Source: Ktedonobacteria bacterium brp13 (lineage in GTDB: Bacteria > Chloroflexota > Ktedonobacteria > Ktedonobacterales > Ktedonobacteraceae). Taken from it: a DNA stretch of 64,000 nt. Shown in pieces: positions 28,021-37,264 of this stretch. The stretch is from assembly GCA_015099395.1 (NCBI GenBank), contig AP024096.1:8039485-8103484 (forward strand), in the 5' to 3' direction. The notes under the pieces are model-generated. The model did no database searches. It was given only the letters and a program-made list of their open reading frames with translations, and was not told the DNA's origin. The translations under genes and the position numbers were made by a program. Position 1 is the stretch's first letter. Every line of letters begins with the position of its first letter.

Positions 28021-28512
28021 CTATGGTAGTGTGGAGCTTTTCCTTCCTCGTGCGACTCGTTTGATGGAGGTGGTTGTAGGTGGTCCAACAAGCTCGTTGG
28101 AGAGAAGAACTGCGTTCTGGAGGCGAGAGACTTTTTCGCGTATCAGAGATATCTGTGAATGAACAGCTTGACGCGATTGTTGAAGCTTACGGGCGATTTC
28201 GGAGGGACGTTCATTGGCGAGAAGATACTGGCAGATAATTGCCTGTTTCTCCGTGAGTCCAATCTGTGAACTCTCGAGAGCTACCCGTGCAAGATCCTCA
28301 AGCACACCAAACTTGCTGCGGCGATAATCATTCAAATCATCGGGAGTGAAGAGCCAACGGTCGACAACCCGGACGCCTGGAATACGCCCGGCCTCCACGA
28401 GATGCATAAAGTGCCAGTAGCTAAGGTCGAGGTGTCTGGCGGCTTCGTGGGTTGTTAACATACCGTTCAGATATTGCAGGTTATGATTGACCTCGCTGCT
28501 CCTAAGAACCAT
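28021..28512 (-). CDS. Two-domain DNA-binding regulator (excisionase-type plus LuxR-like HTH)
   Basis: 163 residues. Residues 15-65 (NGMLTTHEAARHLDLSYWHFMHLVEAGRIPGVRVVDRWLFTPDDL) match the excisionase/MerR-like winged helix family (HTH_17): TTHEAA..., GRIPG, then WLF. Residues 86-130 (GLTEKQAIICQYLLANERPSEIARKLQQSRQAVHSQISLIREKV) look like a LuxR or sigma-region-4 helix-turn-helix. The C-terminus is basic. Two DNA-binding modules in one small protein suggest a repressor or nucleoid-type regulator. The start at 28512 is plausible but unconfirmed, and targets are unknown. Confidence 0.72.
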   Translation of the reverse strand: MVLRSSEVNHNLQYLNGMLTTHEAARHLDLSYWHFMHLVEAGRIPGVRVVDRWLFTPDDLNDYRRSKFGVLEDLARVALESSQIGLTEKQAIICQYLLANERPSEIARKLQQSRQAVHSQISLIREKVSRLQNAVLLSNELVGPPTTTSIKRVARGRKSSTLP

Positions 28513-28972
28513 GTCGACGCCTTTCTACGGATATGCCGTGCAAGCGTGCGATATCACGCGCAAACGCGCTGTTTCTGAGTGATGTCAATCTTGCCGTTCA
28601 ATCCGTATGAGCTTCGCTAGCCGCTATTGAGCGGTGTTGTCGATGCATTTAATAGCTTGCCGTAAGCTAACCAGTGCCTGGCAAAGGACAGTACTTAGTT
28701 ATGTGAAGTATACCATAGGATTCAATCTCATCGCAAGGTTGTTCAGCTTCATCGTCTGGGTTGTCTTTGTATAAAGATCTAAACATGTGCTGTGGGGTGC
28801 ATAAGGGGTGTTATCATCGTAGAGAGAAAAGGGGAAGAGATGAGAATGTACTCTGTATGAACTGACGTGATGGATGCATTGAAGTATAGAGTGAACCATG
28901 CCCATCATTATCAGACATTGGAAGGCTCTATACTTCACTATGAAAGATCATATGTGCATATATCGATCTAGC
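28513..28972. other. Intergenic region
   Basis: About 460 bases between the start of the two-HTH regulator and the stop of the SCP2 gene, both on the minus strand. No gene was seen. It presumably holds the promoter of the regulator. A short weak hairpin (AGCTT/AAGCT near 28653-28667) is the only structure noted. Confidence 0.4.
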
Positions 28973-29293
28973 TTATTTGAGTTTGAAGAGTTGAGGGATG
29001 CGCATTGCCAGCATCATGTCGCCAGAAGCTTTGACTTTGCCTGCCAGGAAGGCATTCATGGGATCCAATTTCCCCTGTGTAATTGCCACCCAATTCTGGT
29101 CGCTGGTCGTTAATGTCAAATCAGGTTTCGCAACGCTCTCGGAGAGGAGTTCACATTCCTGATTCGCAACTCTGATTGAGTAGATGCCAGCATCGTCGCC
29201 AGTGATGTTCAGTTGAATTGTCTTATTTAAGCCAGCAGCGGCGGCCGGATTAAATGCGCTTTTTAGACCCTCTAGTGATTCTGCAACTGTCAT
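28973..29293 (-). CDS. SCP2 sterol-binding domain protein
   Basis: 106 residues, a stand-alone SCP2 domain with a hydrophobic pocket, known in bacteria to bind lipids or acyl chains. Typical features are the start SLEGLKSAFNPAAAAGLNKTIQLNITGDDAG, the middle KPDLTLTTSDQNWVAITQGKLDPMNAFLAGKVKASGD, and the end MRIPQLFKLK. AAAGGAG precedes the ATG at 29293; an upstream start would add ten residues and bury that site. It stands alone. The ligand is unknown. Confidence 0.9.
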   Translation of the reverse strand: MTVAESLEGLKSAFNPAAAAGLNKTIQLNITGDDAGIYSIRVANQECELLSESVAKPDLTLTTSDQNWVAITQGKLDPMNAFLAGKVKASGDMMLAMRIPQLFKLK

Positions 29294-29498
29294 TGTTAGC
29301 ACGTCTCCTTTTAGATTATACAAATATAGGAATAGTTATTCCTAGCTTCAAATCAGTATAACACATTACAATGCTTACCTTCCCATTATGTCCTTCTTAT
29401 AGTTTATACTTAGACGCATTGTCACTTGTCTGCTCTTTCCTTCAATGGTATCCTGTGGGCAAGATTGTCATATTTTTCAATGAAGCGAGGACTCTGGC

Positions 29499-30005
29499 AT
29501 GGCTGGTAACGAGATCAGGCGGAAGGTAAAGGTTGAAGGTGGTTATCTGCATTTTAGCGCTGCTCATTTTATTACGTATAGTGGGAAGTGTGAGCGCTTG
29601 CATGGGCACAATTATGGAGTATTAGTTGAGGTTGAAGGAGATCTGGGACCAGATAAACTGGTATTTGATTTTACTATTTTGAAGAAGCGGACTAAAGAGA
29701 TCTGCCAGCGCCTGGATCACCATTTTCTGTTGCCAATGCGTAACCCAAAACTAGAGCTCATTGCTGGACCAGATAGCTGGGAGGTTCATTATCAAGAGCG
29801 GCGCTACGTTTTCCCACGTAATGATGTGATTGAATTGCCGATTGAGAACTCGACCGCCGAGATGCTGGCAGAGTATATCGCGCATGAGTTAATTGTGGTG
29901 CTGACAAATGAGTATCCTATGGCACGCTTATATTATCTCACTGTCGGTGTGGAAGAGGCACCGACTCAGATGGCATATTATAGTACGTCGCTCAACAATA
30001 GGTAG
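29499..30005 (+). CDS. queD: 6-pyruvoyl-tetrahydropterin synthase family protein (QueD-like)
   Basis: 168 residues of the T-fold family that makes 6-carboxy-tetrahydropterin for queuosine or pyruvoyl-tetrahydropterin. The zinc His residues are visible as His23 (FSAAHFI), His35 and His37 (RLHGHNYGV). Cys31 in GKCERLHGHNY is the catalytic cysteine as in QueD. The protein is 40-50 residues longer than typical QueD because of extra segments in the middle (QERRYVFPRNDVIELP). No queC or queE lies nearby, so the pathway assignment is inferred and related PTPS variants remain possible. It ends in a shared terminator with aroF. Confidence 0.8.
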   Translation: MAGNEIRRKVKVEGGYLHFSAAHFITYSGKCERLHGHNYGVLVEVEGDLGPDKLVFDFTILKKRTKEICQRLDHHFLLPMRNPKLELIAGPDSWEVHYQERRYVFPRNDVIELPIENSTAEMLAEYIAHELIVVLTNEYPMARLYYLTVGVEEAPTQMAYYSTSLNNR

Positions 30006-30017
30006 GATGTAAGTAAA

Positions 30018-30053
30018 ATGGGCAGAGGGATACAAATATTCACCTCTGCCCAT
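30018..30053. terminator. Bidirectional terminator between queD-like gene and aroF
   Basis: ATGGGCAGAGG (30018-30028) pairs perfectly with CCTCTGCCCAT (30043-30053), with TTTTT on the plus side and TTTTA on the minus side. It serves the converging genes ending at 30005 and 30063. Confidence 0.85.
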
Positions 30054-30062
30054 TTTTATATG

Positions 30063-31142
30063 TTATTTAATAACAAGGCTGCGGTTAACCGCTCGTGCGA
30101 CATTTTCGAGCTGTGGCATCAGCTCGCGGAACTGCGGAATTGTGATCGATTGTGCGCCATCTTTGAGGGCCTCATCCGGGTTAGGATGGACTTCAATCAA
30201 CAGTGCATCAGCACCTGCAGCGACAGAGGCCAGAGACATCGGGCCAACGAGGTCCCGACGACCGGTGCCCTGACTGGGATCTGAGATAATTGGCAGGTGT
30301 GAAAGGATCCTGGTCATTGGGAAGGCACTGATATCCATCGTGTTACGCGTGGCTTTCTCAAAGGTACGGATACCGCGTTCACAGAGAATGACGTTACGGT
30401 TCCCCTGGGCCAGTACATATTCAGCCGCCAACAGCCATTCTTCGAAGGTTGATGACATGCCGCGTTTGATCACTGCCGGTTTTCCAGAGCGACCGACTTC
30501 ATCCAACAACATATAGTTCTGCATGTTGCGTGTCCCGATCTGGAGAATATCTGCGTATTCGCAGACCAATTCGACATCGGTTGGTGTCATAACCTCGGTA
30601 ATGATCGGCATCCCAAACTCTGCCCGTGCTTTTGCCAGCAGTTTCAGACCTGCTACACCCAGACCACGGAAGCCGTACGGTGAGGTTGAAGGCTTGAATG
30701 CACCTCCGCGCAGGACGACTGCACCTTCTTTGCGGACCGCTTCAGCGGTTGTCATCAACTGTTTCTCGCTCTCAACGGTACAGGGTCCAGCCATCATCAC
30801 TACTTCCTTACCACCGATGCGGATCTTGCCTCCTGAGACACAGGCGGCTGGCACCTCTACGATAGTATCCTCTGGATGGAACTCGCGGCTTGCCAGTTTA
30901 TAGGGCTTGGATACACGGACAACACTTTCTACATTGGGCAGGCCCTCTAGCGCTTCTCCTATTGAGGGATTGATGCCACCGATACCACCTGGTATGCCTG
31001 TTGCACCGACTGCACCTAACACGCCAATAACTGTACGCTCAACTCCTTGGGAGAGATGGCCAGTCAGGCCGTGGTTTTCAAGAAACTGCAAAACGTGGTT
31101 AACATCGAGATCACTGCTGGTCGATTTCATTACAACAATCAT
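30063..31142 (-). CDS. aroF: 3-deoxy-7-phosphoheptulonate synthase (DAHP synthase type I-beta)
   Basis: First enzyme of the shikimate pathway, joining phosphoenolpyruvate and erythrose-4-phosphate. 359 residues. Residues 1-75 ([20 protein letters not shown]...) form the ferredoxin-like regulatory domain of the type I-beta class, where Tyr or Phe can inhibit. The barrel shows [51 protein letters not shown], and [19 protein letters not shown] precedes the ATG. It lies 27 bp after aroH, forming the end of the tryptophan/aromatic block. Confidence 0.95.
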   Translation of the reverse strand: MIVVMKSTSSDLDVNHVLQFLENHGLTGHLSQGVERTVIGVLGAVGATGIPGGIGGINPSIGEALEGLPNVESVVRVSKPYKLASREFHPEDTIVEVPAACVSGGKIRIGGKEVVMMAGPCTVESEKQLMTTAEAVRKEGAVVLRGGAFKPSTSPYGFRGLGVAGLKLLAKARAEFGMPIITEVMTPTDVELVCEYADILQIGTRNMQNYMLLDEVGRSGKPAVIKRGMSSTFEEWLLAAEYVLAQGNRNVILCERGIRTFEKATRNTMDISAFPMTRILSHLPIISDPSQGTGRRDLVGPMSLASVAAGADALLIEVHPNPDEALKDGAQSITIPQFRELMPQLENVARAVNRSLVIK

Positions 31143-31169
31143 TAAATGATGTCTCCTTTAGCTTTATGC

Positions 31170-31550
31170 TCATAATTCGATCTTAAATGTTGGGCGCAAT
31201 GTTGCTGCCCCTTTAATATAGATATGCTGAATCTCAGCAATGCTTCTGGTGGTGTTCACATGAATTAACACACGGATGCATTTGCCCAGGCTACCAGGCA
31301 CTGGAATCTCGCGTGTACACATCAATGCCGACTCCACCCAGCCCAGTTTGCGCGCTGCTACAGCCGGGAACTCAGCGTCCAGATCTTCTGTCATAGAAAA
31401 AATAGCACTTACAATGTCATCCGGGTGCAGGTCATTGCGCTCGATTAATAGCTGTAACAGTTCGGTTGTAGCAGTTACTATCTCCTCTCGATCGTTGTGC
31501 TCCACCGTAGTGGCCCCACGGATCCCTCGACAGTATATATCTTTACTCAT
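31170..31550 (-). CDS. aroH: Monofunctional chorismate mutase, AroH class
   Basis: Converts chorismate to prephenate for Phe/Tyr. 126 residues, the usual size for the trimeric AroH fold. RGIRGATTVEHNDREEIVTATTELLQLLIERN, DIVSAIFSMTEDLDAEFPAVAARKLGW, ALMCTREIPVPGSLGKCIRVLIH match the family, including the active-site Arg, Glu and Cys positions. The start at 31550 gives the standard N-terminus (MSKDIYCRGIRG); upstream codons in the frame are unsupported. It precedes aroF by 27 bp and follows trpA by 239 bp, so it may have its own promoter. Confidence 0.93.
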   Translation of the reverse strand: MSKDIYCRGIRGATTVEHNDREEIVTATTELLQLLIERNDLHPDDIVSAIFSMTEDLDAEFPAVAARKLGWVESALMCTREIPVPGSLGKCIRVLIHVNTTRSIAEIQHIYIKGAATLRPTFKIEL

Positions 31551-31789
31551 CCAGCTTCTCATCCTTCTCTGGTAGCTCTCATTTGCTATTGTGCATCTTT
31601 TGCTTGTAAGGCAAATCCTGTCAATTTTTGACTGTGGCACCAGCATACGAGGGCGAATAGCGTTTGTTTTATTGTAAAGGATAGAGGCAATATTACGTCT
31701 GTCTTTTCTGACTATTTGTCCTTACGATTCTATGTACAGATGATATGGTTGCTTGCAAGATGAGTGATCACGGATATAACCGTATGAGA

Positions 31790-32662
31790 TTATTTCTGTA
31801 TAAGACTTTTGATGTAGGTATGCACATATGCTGCAGGTTGCTCATCTTTGTAGCGGTCGATCAGATTCACGAGTGCGCTACCGACAACGGCACCCTCGAC
31901 CAGTTGCGTCACCAGCATAATATGTTCAGGTGTTGAGAGTCCAAAGCCAACAGCCAATGGGATCTCGCGCTCGGCGGTGAAACTGCGTACGCGCTTGATA
32001 AAACTGTGTAGTTGTGGTGGAAGCTCTTTACGTGATCCTGTGACACCGCTTAGTGAGATACAGTAGAGGAAGCCACCAGGCCCCGCTGTGATCCGTTCAA
32101 CTGCCTGTTTGATTCTGGCATCAGGTGTCGTTGGTGGTATCAGGAAGATGAGTGCGAGCCCATGGCGATAGGCGGCATCCTGGAGCATATCTGCTTCATC
32201 TGCCGGTAGATCGGGAACGATAAAGCCGCTGATCCCATGCGCTCGGGCATCCTGGCAGAAGCGTTCGATACCATACGATAAAATCGGATTATAGTAGCCC
32301 ATAAACAGTAGTGGGACAGCGCTCTTTGCTGAGACCTCTGCTGCGATTTTCATACAGCCTTGCATACTCATGCCCTGCTCTAACGCAATTTGTCCAGCAT
32401 GTTGGATGGTTGCTCCATCCGCGAGGGGGTCACTAAAAGGGATACCAAGCTCGATAATATCGGCTCCACCTTCTGCTGCTGCCAGAATGATCTCTGTAGA
32501 CTGTTCTGCATTGGGATAGCCACACATGAAATAAGGGATTAAGACGCCACGTCCTTCGGCTTTTGCGTGCTCAAAGGTGCGCGTAATCTTTCTGGCTGGA
32601 ATATCCTCATACGTTGCAGCTCCGTCCACTGCCTGTAGCTGGTTGGTTGGTATCGTCTCCAT
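31790..32662 (-). CDS. trpA: Tryptophan synthase alpha subunit
   Basis: Splits indole-3-glycerol phosphate into indole and glyceraldehyde-3-phosphate and passes indole to TrpB. 290 residues with about 30 extra residues at the N-terminus. Motifs are LIPYFMCGYPN, GADIIELGIPFSDPLADGATIQ (with the catalytic Glu and Asp), FMGYYNPILSYG, GFIVPDLPADEA and FGLSTPEHI. AGGAGA lies before the ATG. It is 98 bp downstream of trpB on the same strand. Confidence 0.96.
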   Translation of the reverse strand: METIPTNQLQAVDGAATYEDIPARKITRTFEHAKAEGRGVLIPYFMCGYPNAEQSTEIILAAAEGGADIIELGIPFSDPLADGATIQHAGQIALEQGMSMQGCMKIAAEVSAKSAVPLLFMGYYNPILSYGIERFCQDARAHGISGFIVPDLPADEADMLQDAAYRHGLALIFLIPPTTPDARIKQAVERITAGPGGFLYCISLSGVTGSRKELPPQLHSFIKRVRSFTAEREIPLAVGFGLSTPEHIMLVTQLVEGAVVGSALVNLIDRYKDEQPAAYVHTYIKSLIQK

Positions 32663-32760
32663 CGTATCTCTCCTGTCCTCTTTCTACGCCAGGCTTGCAT
32701 TCGCTCTGGCGTAGTGTACGGTACAAAGGTAGCAGTCAAAAAGTGTCAAAAGTGCCACTC

Positions 32761-33996
32761 TTACAGTTTTACATTGAGTGCTTTGGCGACGGTTCCCATA
32801 TCTTTGTCGCCGCGCCCGGATAGGTTGAGGATGAGCAAAGAACCATCAGGAATTTTTCCTTGCTCACCCTGTTCCAGCACATAGCCGAGCGCATGTGCTG
32901 ACTCTAATGCGGGAATAATGCCTTCGGTCTCGCTTAGCACCTGCAGCCCCTTGAGCGCGGTTGCATCATTGGCGGTAACATAGCTAGCGCGTCCTGTGTC
33001 TTTCATATAGCTATGTTCAGGTCCGACTCCCGGGTAGTCGAGGCCAGCGGAGATACTCTGAGTATCCAGGATCTGTCCGTCTTCGCTCTGGAGGAGATAG
33101 CTCATTGCACCATGCAAGACGCCGGGACGACCTGCGACAAGGGATGAGGCGTGGTGACCGGGTTCCATGCTGGTCCCTCCGGCCTCGACGCCGATTAACT
33201 TGACCTCTGGTGCATCGGCGAAAGGATAGAAGATCCCGATGGCGTTGCTACCGCCCCCGATGCAGGCGTAGATGCTATCAGGGAGCCGTCCCTCTTTTTC
33301 CATAATTTGCTGGCGTGCCTCGCGTCCAATAACTGACTGGAAGTCGCGTACGATACGCGGATAGGGAGCGGGACCGGCGGCAGTTCCAAACAGATAGAAG
33401 GTATCTTCTACGTTCGTGACCCAATCACGGATCGCCTCATTAATCGCATCTTTCAGGGTCTTGCCGCCGGTATCTACCGAGCGCACTTCAGCGCCTAGCA
33501 ATTTCATGCGGAAGACATTGAGGGACTGGCGTTGGATATCCACCTCGCCCATATAGATGATGCAGTGAAGCCCCAGCTTGGCACAGACCGTCGCTGTTGC
33601 GACACCATGCTGACCAGCGCCAGTCTCAGCAATAATTCTCTGCTTGCCCATGCGTTTTGCCAGTAGTCCCTGTCCCATCGCGTTATTTATCTTATGTGCA
33701 CCTGTATGTGCCAGATCCTCACGTTTGAGATAGAGCTTCACCTCTTTGCCGAGGAGTGCAGAAAAGCGTGGCACATAGTTGAGTGGTGTCTCACGCCCAA
33801 CATAGTTGATCAGTTCATCATGAAGTTCAGCCTGAAATGCCTCATCTTTTAATGCTGCTTCATATGCTGTCTCTAATTCATCCAGGGCCGCCATCAGGCT
33901 CTCCGGGACGAATTTTCCGCCAAAGTCGCCAAAGCGACCGCGCTGATCGGGGTAGAGTGCATGCTGGTAGCTACTGGTCTTCACTGTCTTTTGCAT
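32761..33996 (-). CDS. trpB: Tryptophan synthase beta subunit
   Basis: PLP enzyme that joins indole and serine to make tryptophan. 411 residues. Key sites are [14 protein letters not shown] near the N-terminus, [16 protein letters not shown] (Schiff-base Lys in HTGAHK), [16 protein letters not shown] and the C-terminal LSGRGDKD. It matches the common TrpB1 type that pairs with TrpA rather than the stand-alone TrpB2. AAGGA precedes the ATG. It lies 79 bp after trpCF. Confidence 0.97.
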   Translation of the reverse strand: MQKTVKTSSYQHALYPDQRGRFGDFGGKFVPESLMAALDELETAYEAALKDEAFQAELHDELINYVGRETPLNYVPRFSALLGKEVKLYLKREDLAHTGAHKINNAMGQGLLAKRMGKQRIIAETGAGQHGVATATVCAKLGLHCIIYMGEVDIQRQSLNVFRMKLLGAEVRSVDTGGKTLKDAINEAIRDWVTNVEDTFYLFGTAAGPAPYPRIVRDFQSVIGREARQQIMEKEGRLPDSIYACIGGGSNAIGIFYPFADAPEVKLIGVEAGGTSMEPGHHASSLVAGRPGVLHGAMSYLLQSEDGQILDTQSISAGLDYPGVGPEHSYMKDTGRASYVTANDATALKGLQVLSETEGIIPALESAHALGYVLEQGEQGKIPDGSLLILNLSGRGDKDMGTVAKALNVKL

Positions 33997-34075
33997 TGTG
34001 GTCGTCCTTCCGTGTTGTATCGCTATTGTAACCTCTAGTTGCTAGTGTCCTCGTACTTGCTTTGCTCACAGATTT

Positions 34076-35524
34076 TTATGCATATTGTCCTTTTTCTTGT
34101 TGTGCCTCATACTGACGGATCTGGCCTAGAAATGTACGGATCTTCTCCGGATCTTTCCGCTTATTCGTCTCGACGCCGCTACTGACATCGATGCCCCAGG
34201 GTCGCACGGCTTGTAGCGCTGAGACGACATTCTCACTGGTCAGGCCACCGGCGAGCAAGATCTTATGCAGCCTGGTTGCTTGTTGTGCCAGTTGCCAATC
34301 TCCTGTCCGCCCCGTTCCACCCCATTCAGGGGTTGGTGTATCGATCAGCAGACGCCATACGACAGTTGCATAATCGTTGAGCCGCTCCAGATCTTCCTTG
34401 CTAGTGACCGAGAGCGCCTTAATCACTGGCCGTTTGATCTGACGACAGAGCTCTGGTGACTCGTTGCCATGCAACTGAACGTAGTGCAAACCGGCGCTCT
34501 CAATGACCTCATTAATAAAGTCTGCCTCCTTGTTCACGAAGACACCTACGAGATCCGGTTGTACTTGAGTTTCAGCGTCAGCGTAACTGCGGCTAGCCGT
34601 GAGGAGTGCTTTCACCTTATCAGGTTCTATATAGCGGTGGCTTGGTGGATAGAAGATAAAGCCAAGCATATCCGCACCCGCCTCGACTGCAGTATCCAAC
34701 GACTCTGCATCGCTCAAGCCACAGATTTTTACCTGCGTCGTTTTATTCGCACCATTGAGGAGCATACGGATCTGGCCTGGAATATCCTGCGAGACGACCA
34801 GCGATTCGCCGACCAACATTGCCTGGACATCGTAACGTGCGAGGCGACGCACATCAGCCTGTGAATGAATGCCACTCTCTGCAACGATGATACGATCGGC
34901 TGGCAGTTGTTGGCGGATCTCGCGAATAAGATATGGATTCATCTTAAATGTCGTGAGGTCACGACTATTGACGCCGATGATATGTGCTCCAGCCGCTACA
35001 GCTCGTGCAGCCTCTTCAGCGCTATGTACCTCAACCAGGGCACGCATGCGCAGATCGTGTGCCAGGGTGAGTAAGCGACGCAGTTGTGTATCGTCCAGGA
35101 TCGCACAGATGAGTAGGATGGCATCCGCTCCCCACGCACGCGCCTCGTATACCTGGTAGTCATCGAAGATAAAATCTTTACGCAGAACAGGTATCGTCAC
35201 CGCACGTTTGATCGCTGTCAGGAACTCAGGTGCTCCTAGAAAAAAGTGTGGCTCTGTGAGTACCGAGATCACCGAGGCTCCGTTGGCTTCGTAGGTGAGC
35301 GCAGTCGCAACGGGATCGAGATCTGGTGCGAGTAGTCCTTTCGAGGGCGAGGCGCGCTTAACCTCTGCGATCAGATGGACACGGTCGCGTGGTACAAAAG
35401 CTTCGAGCAGATCGCGCGGTTGTGGCTGTTCCATAGCATGTTGCATAAGCACTTCTATGGGCACTACCTGCTTGCGCTCTACCAGGTCTTTATTGGTTTG
35501 TTGAACAATACGATCAAGAAACAT
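34076..35524 (-). CDS. trpCF: Fused indole-3-glycerol-phosphate synthase / phosphoribosylanthranilate isomerase
   Basis: Bifunctional enzyme of tryptophan synthesis. 482 residues. Residues 1-260 are TrpC (LIAEVKRASPSKGLLAPDLDP, VLRKDFIFDDYQVYEA, GVNSRDLTTFK, VAESGIHS). From about residue 262 TrpF follows (VKICGLSDAESLDTAVEAGADMLGFIFYPPSHRYI, HYVQLHGNES, LLAGGLTSENV, IDVSSGVE). The TrpF step comes before the TrpC step in the pathway. The fusion also occurs in Enterobacteria, also in the C-F order. It starts 21 bp after trpD. Confidence 0.96.
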   Translation of the reverse strand: MFLDRIVQQTNKDLVERKQVVPIEVLMQHAMEQPQPRDLLEAFVPRDRVHLIAEVKRASPSKGLLAPDLDPVATALTYEANGASVISVLTEPHFFLGAPEFLTAIKRAVTIPVLRKDFIFDDYQVYEARAWGADAILLICAILDDTQLRRLLTLAHDLRMRALVEVHSAEEAARAVAAGAHIIGVNSRDLTTFKMNPYLIREIRQQLPADRIIVAESGIHSQADVRRLARYDVQAMLVGESLVVSQDIPGQIRMLLNGANKTTQVKICGLSDAESLDTAVEAGADMLGFIFYPPSHRYIEPDKVKALLTASRSYADAETQVQPDLVGVFVNKEADFINEVIESAGLHYVQLHGNESPELCRQIKRPVIKALSVTSKEDLERLNDYATVVWRLLIDTPTPEWGGTGRTGDWQLAQQATRLHKILLAGGLTSENVVSALQAVRPWGIDVSSGVETNKRKDPEKIRTFLGQIRQYEAQQEKGQYA

Positions 35525-35545
35525 GCTATCCTCGATTACTATTTG

Positions 35546-36601
35546 TTAGATGAGATGGGCGATCGGTTGTGCTTGTGAACATTCGATGATCTCGGCCAGC
35601 TTCTGGCGTGCTTTCCCGCTCTGGAGTGTATCCTGAGCAAGCTTGATCCCTTCGCGGAAGGAGCCGACGCGCTCATTTGCTACCAGGGCTGCGGCAGTAT
35701 TCAGGCAGATGATATGCGTAGCTGGCGTGTCGATGTAGCCAGAGAGTAGGTGGCGTAGTACGGTTGCATTATGGGTAGGATTACCGCCTTTGATCGTACT
35801 GGTATCGCTGGTGCTTTGCAGCCCTACCTCTTCTGGCGTGATGGTATATTCTCGTAACTCTTCGCCTGCTCGTGCTTCGATGATATGTGTCGGTGCGCTC
35901 AGCGAGCATTCATCCAGTCCATCTTCGCTATGGATAATAATAGCATGCTTGCCGCCCAGCAGTAGCAGTACTTCACCCATTGTGCGCATCAAGGCCTTAT
36001 CCGGCACACCGAGTACCTGATAGGGAGTATGGGCGGGATTGGTGAGTGGACCCAGGATATTAAAGACCGTGCGGACGCCGATCTCGCCACGCGTTGGGCC
36101 GACGTGCTTCATTGCTGGATGGTAGGTCTGTGCGAACATAAAGCCAAAGCCGCACTTTTCAATCGAGCTTGCCAGCGCCTGTGGTCCCAGATCTATCTTG
36201 ACTCCCAACGCTTCCAGTACATCGGCACTCCCACACTTGCTGGTTGCTGAACGATTGCCATGCTTTGCAATCGTTGAGCCTGCGGCGGCGGCGATAATCC
36301 CGGCGGCAGTCGAGATATTCAGCGTTCCCGCGCCATCGCCACCAGTGCCACAGGTATCCATCGCCTGGCTCGCGAAGGGCTCAGCCAGTTTAACCTGTAC
36401 CGCTTTTTCACGCATCACGCGTGCAAGGCCGGCGAGCTCTTCGACGGTCTCACCACCAGGTCGCATGCGTAATGCAAGCAGGAATGCCCCCATTTGTGAC
36501 TGTGTAGCCACGCCGGTCATAATCTCTTCCATCGCGGCGGCGGCTTCCTCTGTGCTCAGGGTCGCACCGTTCACAATATGTACAATAGACTCACGTATCA
36601 T
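35546..36601 (-). CDS. trpD: Anthranilate phosphoribosyltransferase
   Basis: Adds phosphoribose from PRPP to anthranilate. 351 residues. Characteristic motifs are DTCGTGGDGAGTLNISTAAGIIAAAAG, AKHGNRSATSKCGSADVLEALG, FMFAQTYHPAMKHVGPTRGEIGVRTVFNILGPLTNPA and GLDECS. The ATG at 36601 has AAGGA just upstream and fits the family; a GTG 21 bases earlier in the same frame is less likely. The gene sits between trpG (77 bp) and trpCF (21 bp). Confidence 0.96.
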   Translation of the reverse strand: MIRESIVHIVNGATLSTEEAAAAMEEIMTGVATQSQMGAFLLALRMRPGGETVEELAGLARVMREKAVQVKLAEPFASQAMDTCGTGGDGAGTLNISTAAGIIAAAAGSTIAKHGNRSATSKCGSADVLEALGVKIDLGPQALASSIEKCGFGFMFAQTYHPAMKHVGPTRGEIGVRTVFNILGPLTNPAHTPYQVLGVPDKALMRTMGEVLLLLGGKHAIIIHSEDGLDECSLSAPTHIIEARAGEELREYTITPEEVGLQSTSDTSTIKGGNPTHNATVLRHLLSGYIDTPATHIICLNTAAALVANERVGSFREGIKLAQDTLQSGKARQKLAEIIECSQAQPIAHLI

Positions 36602-36678
36602 CGTTCGTTCGTCCTTCCTCACTGGAACATAGAAACATAGAAGACAGCGTCTTGCGTGTCTGCGCTCTTTCTTTCTTG

Positions 36679-37251
36679 CTAGTTGGCTTTTAGAGTGAGA
36701 AAATTGCGTAACAGCTGTTTGCCAACCGCTGTCATGATCGACTCAGGATGGAATTGCACGCCCTGGATCGGATATTTACGGTGGCGTAATCCCATGATCA
36801 GACCGTCCGCCGTATGGGCTGTGACCTCTAATACCGATGGTAGGTCTTGCTTTTCAACGATCAGGCTATGATAGCGGATTGCCTCAAACGGCTGTGGTAG
36901 TCCCTGAAAGACGCCTTGCTCATCGTGATACATGAGCGAGGTTTTGCCGTGCATTGGCTCAGGCGCTCGCACGACGCGACCGCCATAGACCTGACCAATC
37001 GCTTGATGCCCCAGGCAGACACCCAGAATAGGGATAGATGGACCGAAGGCCTCGATAATCGCGCACGAGAGTCCAGCTTCATTAGGTGTACAGGGACCAG
37101 GCGAGATCACGATATGCTCTGGTCGTAACTGTTTAATGTCGTCGAACGTAATCTGGTCGTTGCGGTGTACCTCAATCTCGGCTCCTAGTTCCGCAAGGTA
37201 TTGGTACAGGTTATAGGTAAAGCTATCGTAGTTATCGAGTAATAACAACAT
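36679..37251 (-). CDS. trpG: Anthranilate synthase component II (glutamine amidotransferase)
   Basis: Supplies ammonia from glutamine to TrpE. 190 residues. Motifs are [17 protein letters not shown] at the N-terminus, [11 protein letters not shown], the nucleophile elbow [11 protein letters not shown] (catalytic Cys), and [10 protein letters not shown] (catalytic His and Glu). Two ATG codons stand side by side; the second (37251) has the better AGAAGG spacing. It starts 13 bp after trpE, so translation is likely coupled. A PabA role in folate synthesis is also common for this family. Confidence 0.94.
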   Translation of the reverse strand: MLLLLDNYDSFTYNLYQYLAELGAEIEVHRNDQITFDDIKQLRPEHIVISPGPCTPNEAGLSCAIIEAFGPSIPILGVCLGHQAIGQVYGGRVVRAPEPMHGKTSLMYHDEQGVFQGLPQPFEAIRYHSLIVEKQDLPSVLEVTAHTADGLIMGLRHRKYPIQGVQFHPESIMTAVGKQLLRNFLTLKAN

Positions 37252-37264
37252 CATACACCTTCTC

